DNA of 64,000 nucleotides from Anaeromyxobacter sp. Fw109-5 (GCF_000017505.1 NC_009675.1:4220501-4284500), one strand, 5' to 3'; positions 1 through 8,240 are shown, counted from the first letter of the stretch. Notes: a model not told the origin generated them from the sequence alone. Translations and numbers: made by a program.

Positions 1-1362
1 TTCCTGCGCCACCCGCTCGCGAACGCCCTGCCGCGCAAGTTCAAGATCGCCTTCGAGGGCTGCGCGCGCGACCACGTCGCCACCGCCATCCACGACCTCG
101 GCTTCCGCGCGCGGCTGCGCTCGGCCGGCGGCAGGACGGTGCGCGGGTTCGCGGTGACGGTGGCGGGCGGCACCGCCTCGCTCTGCACGTCCGGCACGCC
201 GCTCGCCGAGTTCCTCCCCGCCGCCGACCTCCTCGCCCTCGCCGAGGCGGTGATCCGCGTGTTCCACGCCCGCGGCGACCGCGTGAACAAGCAGCGCAAC
301 CGGCTCAAGTTCCTCGTGCGCGAGCTCGGCTTCGACGCGTTCCGGGCGCTCGTCGAGGAGCAGCTCGCGAAGGTGCTCGCGGAGGGCCCTCCGCGCCTCC
401 CGTTCGATCCGGACGCGGCGCCGGTGGAGGTGCCCCCCGCGCCGCAAGGGCGCCCCGAGCCCCCCACCGTGGCGGAGATCGTCGCGCGCCTCGCGGCCGC
501 CCCTCCGCGCGGGCCGGGCGAGCCTCCCGCGGTCGTCCCCGTCCGCCATCCGCCGCCCGAGGCGCTCGCCGCCTTCGTCGCGACGAACGTCCGCGCCCAG
601 CGCCAGGCGGGGTTCTCGGCCGTGACCGTGTCGCTCCCGCAGGGCGACGTCACCGCCGTGCAGCTCGAGCTCCTCGCCGAGCTCTCGCTCGCTCACGGGG
701 ACGGCGCGGTGCGCTTCGCGAGCGACGGGCACGTCGTGCTGCGCTGGGTGCCCGCCGGCGAGGTGCCGGCGCTGTTCGAGCGGCTCGCCGCGGCGGGGCT
801 GGGGCGCGACGGGGCGGGCAGCGCCGCCGACGTCGTCGCCTGCCCGGGCGCGGACGTGTGCCGGCTCGCCGTCACGCGCACCCGCGGCCTCGCGCGCCTC
901 GTGGACGAGCGGGTGCGCGAGCGGCTCGGCGCGGCCGCGCTGGGCGCGGCGCTGCCGGTGCACGTGTCGGGCTGCCCGAACGGCTGCAGCCAGCACCACC
1001 TCGGCGCCATCGGCCTCCAGGGGAGCGCGCGCAAACTCGGCGGGCGGGCCGTGCCCCAGTACTTCGTGCTCGTGGGCGGCGGGGCCGGTGAGGGTGGCGC
1101 CGCGTTCGGGAAGCTCGCCGGCAAGGTGCCCGCGCGGCGGATCCCGGAGGCGGTGGAGCGCCTCGCCGCGCTGTACCTCGCCGAGCGGCGCGAGGGCGAG
1201 GCCGCCGGCCCGTTCTTCGCGCGCGCGCTCGAGCGCGTGAAGGCCGCGCTCCATCCGCTCGAGCAGCTGCGGCTCGAGGACGCCTCGCCGGAGGACTTCG
1301 TGGAGCCCGGCGCGAGCGAGGACTTCAGCCCGGAGACCCAGGCCGGCGAGTGCGCGGCGTGA
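1..1362 (+). CDS. Siroheme [4Fe-4S] sulfite/nitrite reductase, 5' end outside window
   Basis: The frame is open from base 1, so the gene begins upstream of the window; the first visible residues (LPRKFKIAFEGC) are typical of the middle of ferredoxin-type sulfite/nitrite reductases. The cluster- and siroheme-binding cysteines are visible as CPGADVC (C-x5-C) and, about 45 residues later, CPNGC (C-x3-C) followed by SQHHLG. The family reduces sulfite to sulfide or nitrite to ammonia in the cytoplasm. The sulfur-assimilation operon immediately downstream favours sulfite, but substrate cannot be settled from this fragment. The last 60 residues are acidic and variable. Confidence 0.9.
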   Translation, partial: FLRHPLANALPRKFKIAFEGCARDHVATAIHDLGFRARLRSAGGRTVRGFAVTVAGGTASLCTSGTPLAEFLPAADLLALAEAVIRVFHARGDRVNKQRNRLKFLVRELGFDAFRALVEEQLAKVLAEGPPRLPFDPDAAPVEVPPAPQGRPEPPTVAEIVARLAAAPPRGPGEPPAVVPVRHPPPEALAAFVATNVRAQRQAGFSAVTVSLPQGDVTAVQLELLAELSLAHGDGAVRFASDGHVVLRWVPAGEVPALFERLAAAGLGRDGAGSAADVVACPGADVCRLAVTRTRGLARLVDERVRERLGAAALGAALPVHVSGCPNGCSQHHLGAIGLQGSARKLGGRAVPQYFVLVGGGAGEGGAAFGKLAGKVPARRIPEAVERLAALYLAERREGEAAGPFFARALERVKAALHPLEQLRLEDASPEDFVEPGASEDFSPETQAGECAA

Positions 1363-1380
1363 CGAGAGGGGGCCGTCCGC

Positions 1381-1410
1381 TTGACAGGAATATCCTCCGC
1401 TAAATAGGAT
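1381..1410 (+). promoter_or_regulatory. Sigma-70-like promoter of the sulfur operon
   Basis: A perfect TTGACA at 1381-1386 is followed after 18 bases by TAGGAT at 1405-1410. It lies 18 bases after the reductase stop and about 36 bases before the SAM-II aptamer, so the riboswitch would sit in the 5' leader of this transcript. Confidence 0.6.
1392..1410. promoter_or_regulatory. Inverted repeat overlapping the promoter, possible repressor operator
   Basis: ATCCT (1392-1396) and AGGAT (1406-1410) form an inverted repeat with a 9-base spacer that covers the -10 region. The spacing and sequence resemble operators of Rrf2-family regulators of cysteine and Fe-S metabolism, but the regulator is not in the window. 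The arms are short. Confidence 0.35.
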
Positions 1411-1445
1411 GCAGGAAGGATCGCGCCGGTGGCGACGATCGCAGT

Positions 1446-1498
1446 CCGTGGCGATTTGCGGCGTATTGCGGCCACGTAAAACCAACCGCTAAAAAGCC
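1446..1498 (+). ncRNA. SAM-II riboswitch
   Basis: P1 is a perfect 6-bp stem (CGTGGC 1447-1452 with GCCACG 1471-1476). Its loop starts with the conserved GATTTG, and the 3' tail carries the conserved CGCTAAAAAG (1488-1497). GCGG in the loop (1458-1461) pairs with CCGC in the tail (1486-1489), giving the H-type pseudoknot. Size, order and conserved positions match the SAM-II (SAM-alpha) class known mainly from Alphaproteobacteria and Bacteroidetes, where it represses methionine genes when S-adenosylmethionine is plentiful. Here it precedes a threonine-synthase-like gene and a sulfur-carrier operon. Confidence 0.93.
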
Positions 1499-1530
1499 CC
1501 TCGCCGGCCGAACCCCGGCGCCTGCGAGGG
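1498..1530 (+). other. Hairpin between riboswitch and start codon
   Basis: CCCTCGC (1498-1504) can pair with GCGAGGG (1524-1530), with CGCCGG/CCGGCG (1502-1507/1515-1520) as the competing inner stem. The 3' arm reaches into the purine-rich ribosome-binding region (GGGAGAAGGAAG, 1528-1539) of the next gene. It may be the expression platform that hides the ribosome-binding site; there is no U-tract, so an intrinsic terminator is less likely. Confidence 0.45.
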
Positions 1531-1546
1531 AGAAGGAAGTCTCCCC

Positions 1547-2821
1547 ATGTCCTCGTCCCTCGCGGCCGCGCCCCGCGCGGCGCCTGCCGTCGCCGATCGC
1601 TCCCCGGCGCTGTCTCCCCTCGTGTGCCGCCGCTGCGGCGCCCGGTTCGATCCCCTCCCCGTGGCGGTGTGCGAGGAGTGCGTCGGGCCGCTCGAGCCCG
1701 CGTACGCGCCCGATCGCCGCCTGCCCACGCGCGCGGAGATCGAGGCGCGCCCCCGGTCGATCTGGCGCTACCGCGAGTGGCTCCCGATCCTGGGCGAGCC
1801 GGTGCTCTCGCTCGACACCGGCTTCACGCCCCTGCTCGACTCCCCGCCCCTCGCCCGCGCGCTGGGCGTCCGCCGCGCGCTCGTGAAGAACGACGCCGTC
1901 TCTCACCCCACCCAGTCGTTCAAGGACCGGGTGGTGGCGGTGGCGCTCAACGCGGCGATCGGCCTCGGGCTCGACACCGTCGGCTGCGCCTCCACCGGCA
2001 ACCTCGCCAACGCGGTGGCGGCCCAGGCGGCCCGCGCCGGCCTCGCCGCGTGGATCTTCGTGCCCGAGGACCTCGAGCTCGCCAAGATCGTGGGGACGGC
2101 GGTGTACGGACCCCGCCTCGTGCGCGTGCGCGGGACGTACGACGACGTGAACCGGCTGTGCGCGCAGGTGGCGGACCGCTTCGGCTGGGGCCTCGTGAAC
2201 CTGAACCTCCGCAGCTACTACGGTGAGGGCTCGAAGACGATGGCGTTCGAGATCGCGGAGCAGCTCGGGTGGCGGCTGCCGGACGCGGTGATCGCGCCGA
2301 TGGCCGGCGGCTCGCTGCTCACGAAGCTCGACAAGGGCTTCCACGAGCTCTCCGACGCGGGCCTCGTCGCCCCGGGCGCGCCGCGCATGTACGGCGCCCA
2401 GGCGTCCGGCTGCGCGCCCATCGTGAACCTCGTGGAGCGCGGCGGCGACACGATCGAGCCGGTCATCCCGCGCACCATCGCGCGCTCCATCGCCATCGGG
2501 AACCCGGCCGACGGGACGTTCGCCGCGCGCGCCATCCGCGGCTCGGGCGGCGCCGCCGCGGCGGTCACCGACGAGGAGCTCGTCGAGGGGATCCGGCTGC
2601 TCGCCGAGACCACCGGCGTGTTCACCGAGACCGCCGGCGGCGTCACCGTCGCCGCCGCGCGCCGCCTCGCCCGGGAGGGGAAGCTGCGCGCCTCCGACGA
2701 GGTCGTCCTCTGCATCACCGGGAACGGCCTCAAGACCATCGACGCGGTCGTCCCGGCGCTGCCGGAGGCGCCGGTCGTCTCCGCCAAGCTCCGCGAGGTC
2801 GCGGCGCTCGTGAACGCCTGA
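1547..2821 (+). CDS. Threonine-synthase-like PLP enzyme (fold type II)
   Basis: The product has 424 residues. An N-terminal zinc ribbon (C27, C30, C42, C45) precedes a threonine-synthase-type PLP domain; the Schiff-base lysine is K126 in QSFKDR, followed by the STGN phosphate loop. Threonine synthase converts O-phosphohomoserine to threonine. A good purine-rich ribosome-binding site precedes the ATG. It is first in the operon, directly behind a SAM-II riboswitch, and 16 bases before a sulfur-carrier gene. That context is odd for a pure threonine enzyme, because O-phosphohomoserine could also be a homocysteine precursor. Family membership is clear; the actual reaction is uncertain. Confidence 0.85.
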   Translation: MSSSLAAAPRAAPAVADRSPALSPLVCRRCGARFDPLPVAVCEECVGPLEPAYAPDRRLPTRAEIEARPRSIWRYREWLPILGEPVLSLDTGFTPLLDSPPLARALGVRRALVKNDAVSHPTQSFKDRVVAVALNAAIGLGLDTVGCASTGNLANAVAAQAARAGLAAWIFVPEDLELAKIVGTAVYGPRLVRVRGTYDDVNRLCAQVADRFGWGLVNLNLRSYYGEGSKTMAFEIAEQLGWRLPDAVIAPMAGGSLLTKLDKGFHELSDAGLVAPGAPRMYGAQASGCAPIVNLVERGGDTIEPVIPRTIARSIAIGNPADGTFAARAIRGSGGAAAAVTDEELVEGIRLLAETTGVFTETAGGVTVAAARRLAREGKLRASDEVVLCITGNGLKTIDAVVPALPEAPVVSAKLREVAALVNA

Positions 2822-2837
2822 TCGAGGAGGAACTCCG

Positions 2838-3113
2838 ATGCCCGTGACCCTGAGGCTCCCCACCGTGCTCGCGAAGGCCGCGGGCGGCAAGACCATCCAC
2901 GAGGCGAGCGGCGCGACCGTCGGCGACGTCGTCGCCGAGGTCTCCGGCCGCTTCCCCGAGCTCGGCACGCGCCTGCGCGACGCGAAGGGAGAGCCGTACC
3001 CCTACGTCATCTTCTACCTGGACGACGAGGACATCCGGTTCCAGCAGGGGTTCGCGACCCCGGCGCCGGACGGCGCCGAGATCGTCGTCGTCCCCGCCAT
3101 CGCAGGAGGCTAG
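2838..3113 (+). CDS. ThiS/MoaD/CysO-family sulfur carrier protein
   Basis: This is a 91-residue beta-grasp protein ending in AIAGG. The free Gly-Gly terminus is what an E1-like enzyme adenylates and converts to a thiocarboxylate in CysO, HcyS, MoaD and ThiS. The neighbours (a MoeB-rhodanese, two cysteine synthases and a JAMM protease) match the Mycobacterium CysO/CysM/Mec route to cysteine and the Wolinella HcyS route to homocysteine. A GAGGAGG ribosome-binding site precedes the ATG. Confidence 0.85.
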   Translation: MPVTLRLPTVLAKAAGGKTIHEASGATVGDVVAEVSGRFPELGTRLRDAKGEPYPYVIFYLDDEDIRFQQGFATPAPDGAEIVVVPAIAGG

Positions 3114-3116
3114 CGA

Positions 3117-4280
3117 ATGTCGATCGGCCGGCCCGCACCCGAGCTGCCCAAGCTCTCCCAGGACGAGATCCTCCGCTACAGCCGCCACCTCATCATCCCG
3201 GAGGTGGGCGTCGAGGGGCAGCGGCGGCTCAAGGCCGCGCGCGTCCTCATGGTCGGCGCCGGCGGGCTCGGCTCGCCCATCGGCCTCTACCTCGCCGCCG
3301 CGGGCGTGGGGCGCCTCGGCATCGTCGAGTTCGACGTCGTGGACGAGACGAACCTGCAGCGGCAGGTGCTCCACGGCACGAAGGACGTGGGCCGCAAGAA
3401 GGTCGAGTCGGCCCGCGACCGGATCCGCGATCTGAACCCGAACGTGGAGGTGGTCGCGCACGAGGCCTGGCTCACCTCGGAGAACGCGCTCGACATCATC
3501 CGCGAGTACGACCTCGTGGTGGACGGGACCGACAACTTCGCCACGCGCTACCTCGTCAACGACGCGTGCGTGCTGCTCGGCAAGCCCAACGTCTACGGCT
3601 CCATCTACCGGTTCGAGGGGCAGTCCACGGTGTTCTGCACCGACGAGGGCCCCTGCTACCGCTGCCTGTACCCCGAGCCGCCGCCGCCGGGGCTCGTCCC
3701 CTCCTGCGCGGAGGGCGGGGTGCTCGGGATCCTCCCGGGGCTCGTGGGGCTCGTGCAGGCGACCGAGACCGTGAAGCTCGTCGCGGGCATCGGCGAGCCG
3801 CTGGTGGGGCGCCTCCTCCTCGTGGACGCGCTCTCCATGCAGTTCCGCACGGTGAAGCTGCGCAAGGACCCGCGCTGTCCCGCCTGCGGCACCCGCGAGA
3901 TCCGGGAGCTCATCGACTACCAGCAGTTCTGCGGGATCCGCGGCGAGGAGGAGACGACGGGCGTCCCCGTGATGACGGTCGCCGAGCTCGACGAGCGGCG
4001 GCGGGGCGGGGCCGAGCTCGACCTCGTGGACGTGCGCGAGCCGCACGAGTGGGACATCGGCCGCATCGAGGGCGCGCGCCTCGCGCCCCTCTCCTCCTTC
4101 GCGGAGGCGCTCCGCAGCTTCGACAGCGCCCGCGACGTGGTCCTCTACTGCAAGAGCGGCGCGCGCAGCGCGAAGGCGGCCCGCCAGCTCCAGGAGGCCG
4201 GCTTCAAGCGCGTCTGGAACCTGGAGGGCGGCATCCTGCGCTGGAGCGAGGAGATCGATCCCACCGTGCCGCGGTACTGA
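3117..4280 (+). CDS. moeZ: Sulfur-carrier adenylyltransferase/sulfurtransferase (MoeB/ThiF + rhodanese)
   Basis: The 387-residue product has an E1-like Rossmann domain at about 20-260 (nucleotide loop GAGGLG near residue 50, Arg-finger region NLQRQVLH, CPACG zinc site) and a C-terminal rhodanese domain at about 285-385 with active-site C345 in YCKSGARS. It would adenylate the Gly-Gly end of the carrier encoded just upstream and deliver sulfur to it. The gene starts 3 bases after the carrier stop and overlaps the next start by one base, so the operon is translationally coupled. Confidence 0.9.
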   Translation: MSIGRPAPELPKLSQDEILRYSRHLIIPEVGVEGQRRLKAARVLMVGAGGLGSPIGLYLAAAGVGRLGIVEFDVVDETNLQRQVLHGTKDVGRKKVESARDRIRDLNPNVEVVAHEAWLTSENALDIIREYDLVVDGTDNFATRYLVNDACVLLGKPNVYGSIYRFEGQSTVFCTDEGPCYRCLYPEPPPPGLVPSCAEGGVLGILPGLVGLVQATETVKLVAGIGEPLVGRLLLVDALSMQFRTVKLRKDPRCPACGTREIRELIDYQQFCGIRGEEETTGVPVMTVAELDERRRGGAELDLVDVREPHEWDIGRIEGARLAPLSSFAEALRSFDSARDVVLYCKSGARSAKAARQLQEAGFKRVWNLEGGILRWSEEIDPTVPRY

Positions 4281-5254
4281 TGCCGACGCCCGCGCCGCCC
4301 CGCCCCCGCGCCGGCCCGCCGCTCGAGACGATCCTCGACGCGGTCGGAGGGACGCCGATCGTCCGCCTCTCGCGCGTGGTCCCGCCGGAGGCCGCGGAGG
4401 TGCTCGCGAAGCTCGAGTCGTTCAACCCGGGCGGCTCGGTCAAGGACCGCATCGCGGTCGCCATGATCGAGGCGGCGGAGCGCGAGGGACGGCTCGCGCC
4501 GGGCGCGCGGGTGGTGGAGCCGACGAGCGGCAACACCGGGCTGGGGCTCGCCCTCGCCTGCGCCGTGAAGGGCTACCGGCTCACCCTCGTGATGCCGGAC
4601 TCCACCTCGCTCGAGCACCGGCAGGCGCTGGAGGCCTATGGCGCAGCGCTCGTCCTCACGCCCGCGGAGGACGGCATGACGCCCGCGGTGGCGCGCGCGG
4701 ACGAGCTCGCCCGGCGGGAGGGCGCGCTCCTCCTCCAGCAGTTCGAGAACCCGGCGAACCCGGCGGCGCACCGCCAGGGCACGGCGCGCGAGCTCGTGGC
4801 CGCCTTCGACGCGCTCGGCGCCCCGATGGACGCCTTCGTCGCGGGGGTGGGCACGGGCGGGACGATCACCGGCGTCGCCGACGTGCTCCGCCAGGAGCGC
4901 CCCGGCACGCTCATCGTCGCGGTGGAGCCCGACGCCTGCGCGGTCCTCTCCGGCGGGCCCGCCGGCCCGACGCGGATCCAGGGGCTCGGGGCGGGGTTCG
5001 TGCCCGCGGTGCTGGACGCGCGGGCGTACGATCGCGTCGAGCGCGTCGCCGACGAGGAGGCGTGGGCGATGAAGCTCCGCCTGGCGCGCGACGAGGGGCT
5101 CCTCGTGGGGACCTCCAGCGGCGCGGCGGTCGTGGCGGCGCTCCGCGTCGCGCGCGAGCTCGGCCCGGGGCGCCGCGTCGCGACGATCCTCCCCGACAGC
5201 GGCGAGCGCTACTTCTCGATGGCGGAGTGGTTCCCGCGCGAGGTGACGCCATGA
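4280..5254 (+). CDS. cysK: Cysteine synthase, CysK-type
   Basis: The start is the ATG in the TGATG overlap with moeZ; longer upstream frames are shadows. The product has 324 residues. Fold-type II features are GGTPIVRL, the PLP lysine K55 in GGSVKDR, the SGNTG phosphate loop and a GTGGT glycine loop. The family makes cysteine from O-acetylserine (or phosphoserine) and sulfide or a thiocarboxylate. It is followed by a second cysteine synthase gene overlapping by ATGA. Which enzyme uses the carrier cannot be read from sequence. Confidence 0.88.
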   Translation: MPTPAPPRPRAGPPLETILDAVGGTPIVRLSRVVPPEAAEVLAKLESFNPGGSVKDRIAVAMIEAAEREGRLAPGARVVEPTSGNTGLGLALACAVKGYRLTLVMPDSTSLEHRQALEAYGAALVLTPAEDGMTPAVARADELARREGALLLQQFENPANPAAHRQGTARELVAAFDALGAPMDAFVAGVGTGGTITGVADVLRQERPGTLIVAVEPDACAVLSGGPAGPTRIQGLGAGFVPAVLDARAYDRVERVADEEAWAMKLRLARDEGLLVGTSSGAAVVAALRVARELGPGRRVATILPDSGERYFSMAEWFPREVTP

Positions 5255-6204
5255 GCGCGGCGCTCCGCCACGGACCCGCGCCGGTCGAGTCGGTGGCCCG
5301 GCTCGTGGGGAACACGCCGCTCGTCCGGCTGCGCCGCGTCGGCGCCGGCCTCCCCGGCATCCGCCTCTACGCCAAGTGCGAGTTCATGAACCCGGGCGGC
5401 TCGGTGAAGGACCGCCCCGCGCTGCGCATGATCGAGGCCGCCCTCGCGGAGGGCCGGCTCGGGCCGGACCGCACGCTCGTCGACTCGACGAGCGGCAACA
5501 CCGGCGTGGCCTACGCCTGGATCTGCGCCGCGCTGGGGCTGCGCTGCGCGCTCGTCATGCCGCGCAACGTGAGCGCGGCGCGCAAGCGCATCGCCCAGGC
5601 CTTCGGGGCCGAGCTCGTCTTCTCGGATCCGCTGGAGGGCTCCGACGGCGCGATCCGCCAGGCCCGGGAGCTCGTGGCGTCCGAGCCGGACCGCTGGTTC
5701 TACCCGGACCAGTACGGCAACCCGGAGAACCCGCGCGCCCACGAGCTCGGCACCGCCGTGGAGATCGCCGAGGCGCTCGACGGTTCCGTCGCCGCCTTCG
5801 TGGCGGGGATCGGCACGAGCGGCACCGTGATGGGCACCTCGCGCGGGCTGCGCGCGCTCGCGCCGGGGGTCCGCTGCCACGCCGTCGAGCCGGCCGAGCC
5901 GCTGCACGGGCTCGAGGGCCTGAAGCACATGGCGAGCTCGATCGTCCCGGCCATCTACGTGGAGGCGGAGCTGGACGGCAAGATCTCCATGCCCACCGCC
6001 GAGGGCTGGGCGATGGCGGAGCGGCTCGGCCGCGAGGAGGGGCTGCGCGTCGGCCACTCCAGCGGCGCCGCCGTGGCGGGGGCCATCGAGGTGGCGCGGC
6101 GAATGGCCGAGGCGGGCGAGCGGGGAAACGTCGTCACCGTGCTGCCCGATCGCGCGGATCGCTACTTCGAGCCCCGCCGCTGGGAGCGGAGGATCGCCTG
6201 GTGA
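5251..6204 (+). CDS. Cysteine synthase, CysM-type
   Basis: The start is the ATG in the ATGA overlap with the preceding gene (317 residues). Motifs are GNTPLVRL, PLP lysine K53 in GGSVKDR and STSGNTG; the EGSDGAI segment matches the group of cysteine synthases that sit beside ThiS-like carriers. It is only moderately similar to its neighbour, so this is not a recent tandem duplication. Position between the carrier-activating enzyme and the JAMM protease makes it the better candidate for use of protein thiocarboxylate as sulfur donor. Confidence 0.85.
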   Translation: MSAALRHGPAPVESVARLVGNTPLVRLRRVGAGLPGIRLYAKCEFMNPGGSVKDRPALRMIEAALAEGRLGPDRTLVDSTSGNTGVAYAWICAALGLRCALVMPRNVSAARKRIAQAFGAELVFSDPLEGSDGAIRQARELVASEPDRWFYPDQYGNPENPRAHELGTAVEIAEALDGSVAAFVAGIGTSGTVMGTSRGLRALAPGVRCHAVEPAEPLHGLEGLKHMASSIVPAIYVEAELDGKISMPTAEGWAMAERLGREEGLRVGHSSGAAVAGAIEVARRMAEAGERGNVVTVLPDRADRYFEPRRWERRIAW

Positions 6205-6644
6205 GCTACGGCCCCGAGGTGCTCGACCGGCTCCGCGCCCTGTGCGAGGCCGACCCGGAGCGCGAGGTGTGCGGCTTCGTGGTCCGCCGCGCGGGCGCCC
6301 TCGAGGTCGTCGCCGTCCCGAACGTCGCCGACCGCTATCACGCCCACGATCCGCGCGCCTTCCCGCGGACGAGCCGCGACAGCTACCTCATGGATCCGCG
6401 CGCCCAGCTCCGCGTGCACGAGGAGCTCGCCGCGACGGGCGGCGAGATCGCCGCCGTCTGGCACTCGCACGTCGAGGTGGGCGCGTACTTCTCGGCGAAG
6501 GACCGCGAGGACGCCGTCGTGGACGGCGTCCCGCTCGTGCCCGGCGCCGACTACCTCGTCCTCGGCGTGCGCCGCGGCCGCGTCGACGAGGTGAAGCGCT
6601 ACCGCTTCGAGGGCGGCGAGTTCGTGGAATCACCGCTCGCCTGA
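6201..6644 (+). CDS. mec: JAMM/MPN+ zinc metalloprotease, Mec-like
   Basis: The GTG start overlaps the previous stop (GTGA); 147 residues. The complete JAMM signature is visible: E22, then H88-S-H90, seven residues, S98, two residues, D101. In the CysO pathway Mec cleaves newly formed cysteine from the carrier C-terminus; in Wolinella the equivalent HcyD processes the carrier. It is the last gene of the five-enzyme set. Confidence 0.85.
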   Translation: MSYGPEVLDRLRALCEADPEREVCGFVVRRAGALEVVAVPNVADRYHAHDPRAFPRTSRDSYLMDPRAQLRVHEELAATGGEIAAVWHSHVEVGAYFSAKDREDAVVDGVPLVPGADYLVLGVRRGRVDEVKRYRFEGGEFVESPLA

Positions 6645-6708
6645 GGCAGCACCCGCTCCCACCTCCACCGACGCGCCACCACGCGTCCCGTTCGCCTCCC
6701 GTGAACGA

Positions 6709-6733
6709 GGGACTCCGCTGCGGAGCCCAGTTT
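6709..6733 (+). terminator. Possible terminator of the sulfur operon
   Basis: GGG-A-CTCCG (6709-6717) pairs with CGGAG-CCC (6721-6728) around a 3-base loop, followed by AGTTT. The stem has a bulged A and the T-run is short. Confidence 0.4.
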
Positions 6734-6772
6734 GCTACGGGTGCCCCTTCACTCTTCGGAGAGGGACCCCGC

Positions 6773-7399
6773 ATGAGAGCACTCGTGGTGGCGTTGGCGG
6801 CGACGGCGCTCGCGGCCTGCAGCAGCGAGAAGTCCAAGCCCGTGGTGGTGCCCGGCTGCGACGTCGGCTCCGGCCTGTGCAGATCCGGCCCGGGGATGAC
6901 CCCCACGGTGTGTGGCGCCGAGGGCGGCGCGTTCCTCCCGAGCGGCTGTCCGTCGGCGAGCCGGGTCGGAGGCTGCACCACCCCCGAGCAGGGTCAGCCG
7001 ATGATGACGAGCTTCTACTCGCCCGACTACAGCGCCGCGGACGGTGCGGCCGTCTGCGCTGCGATGTACGGAACGTGGACGTCGGCCGGCGGCGGGGGCG
7101 GAGGTGGCGGCGGGACGGTCACGGTGCACTGCCGGTGGCCGGACGACCAGTGCTGGGAGGTCACCGGGCCCCTGACCGCGACCGACCTGGCCGAGATGGA
7201 GAGCGCGTGCGGCTCGATGCAGGGCATCTATGCCGCGACGGCCTGCTCCACCGCGAACACCGTCGCCGGGCTCTGCTTCTACGCAGACGCCGGCTGGCCG
7301 GAGTCGTACGAGGAGGACTACTACTACACGGCGAGCTGGACGCTGACGACTGCCCAGGCCGACTGCGCCAGCTACGGCGGCAGCTGGAGGACGAACTAG
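6773..7399 (+). CDS. Hypothetical cysteine-rich lipoprotein
   Basis: The product has 208 residues. A short hydrophobic signal ends in LAAC, so C16 is the probable lipidated residue. The mature part has about 12 further cysteines, a run of nine glycines near residue 104 and a Tyr-rich end. Two halves each carry a C...TGxx/GTW-like pattern suggesting an internal duplication. I do not recognise a family; function unknown, probably outer-membrane or periplasmic. Confidence 0.75.
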   Translation: MRALVVALAATALAACSSEKSKPVVVPGCDVGSGLCRSGPGMTPTVCGAEGGAFLPSGCPSASRVGGCTTPEQGQPMMTSFYSPDYSAADGAAVCAAMYGTWTSAGGGGGGGGGTVTVHCRWPDDQCWEVTGPLTATDLAEMESACGSMQGIYAATACSTANTVAGLCFYADAGWPESYEEDYYYTASWTLTTAQADCASYGGSWRTN

Positions 7400-7430
7400 A
7401 CCGACCGGACGTCCTCGGGCCCGGGCGAGC

Positions 7431-8240
7431 TCACCGCCTCGGGCCCGCGGCCGGCAGCCCCAGCGCCTCGCGCAGCTCCCTCGCCTTCTCCTGGACGACG
7501 CGCGTGTTGCGCGGACCCATGCGCAGGAGGTGCTTCTCGACCTGAGAGGACGCCTCGAGCCTCTCGTCCCGGAAGAGGAACACCCCGCCCTTCTCCACGA
7601 CGGCGACCTCCCCCTCCACGACCGGCGCCGCCTCGAGGCGGCCGAGGGCGCGCGCCGTGACGCCGTCGAGCGACGCGTCCGGGTAGCCGAGCGCGCGATA
7701 CGCGAGCTGCAGCACGGTGTGCATCGAGCGATACGCCTTCGCCGCGGCCCGGGCGTCGACGGAGGCGATGGCGTCGGCGAACGCGTCGTAGCGGGTGTAC
7801 GACGCGGGGTCGATGACCGTCGCCTCCCCGCGCCGCGCCACGGCGAATGGGCGCTCCGGCCCCAGCGCCTCGAGCGTCCTGCGCGGCGACACGCCCTCGG
7901 CCAGGTTGTCGATGAGGACCGCGGCGCGGCGGGCGACGTCCCCCTGCGCCAGCGCGCGGCGGTAGAGCTCGCTCGGCGACGCCTGATCCGCGAGGGCGCG
8001 GACCTCCGCGTCCCCGAGGCCCGGGCCGAGGTCGCGCGCCTCGACGGGCGCGGCCCCCGTGGGCGCCGGTGCCGGCGCGGGCACATCCGCGGGCGCCGCC
8101 GGCGGAGGGGGCGCTGGCGGCGCGGCGCGCTCACCGAAGCGGCGGCTCGCCCAGAAGCCCGCCGCGCCCAGGAGGACCAGGAGCGCGACGACGAGCGGGG
8201 CCTTGCTGGAGCGACGAAGCGAGCTCCTCGAGCTCTCCAT
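7431..8240 (-). CDS. DUF3014 domain protein, membrane-anchored
   Basis: The product has 269 residues: a Ser/Arg-rich start, one transmembrane segment (about 14-28), a Pro/Ala-rich linker to about residue 70, then a conserved domain (SELYRRALAQGDVARRAAVLIDNLAEG region) of the DUF3014 family. Function is unknown. The frame is open far upstream, but the ATG with MESSRSS fits the anchor topology. It starts 8 bases after the transporter gene stop, so the two are probably cotranscribed. Confidence 0.8.
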   Translation of the reverse strand: MESSRSSLRRSSKAPLVVALLVLLGAAGFWASRRFGERAAPPAPPPPAAPADVPAPAPAPTGAAPVEARDLGPGLGDAEVRALADQASPSELYRRALAQGDVARRAAVLIDNLAEGVSPRRTLEALGPERPFAVARRGEATVIDPASYTRYDAFADAIASVDARAAAKAYRSMHTVLQLAYRALGYPDASLDGVTARALGRLEAAPVVEGEVAVVEKGGVFLFRDERLEASSQVEKHLLRMGPRNTRVVQEKARELREALGLPAAGPRR

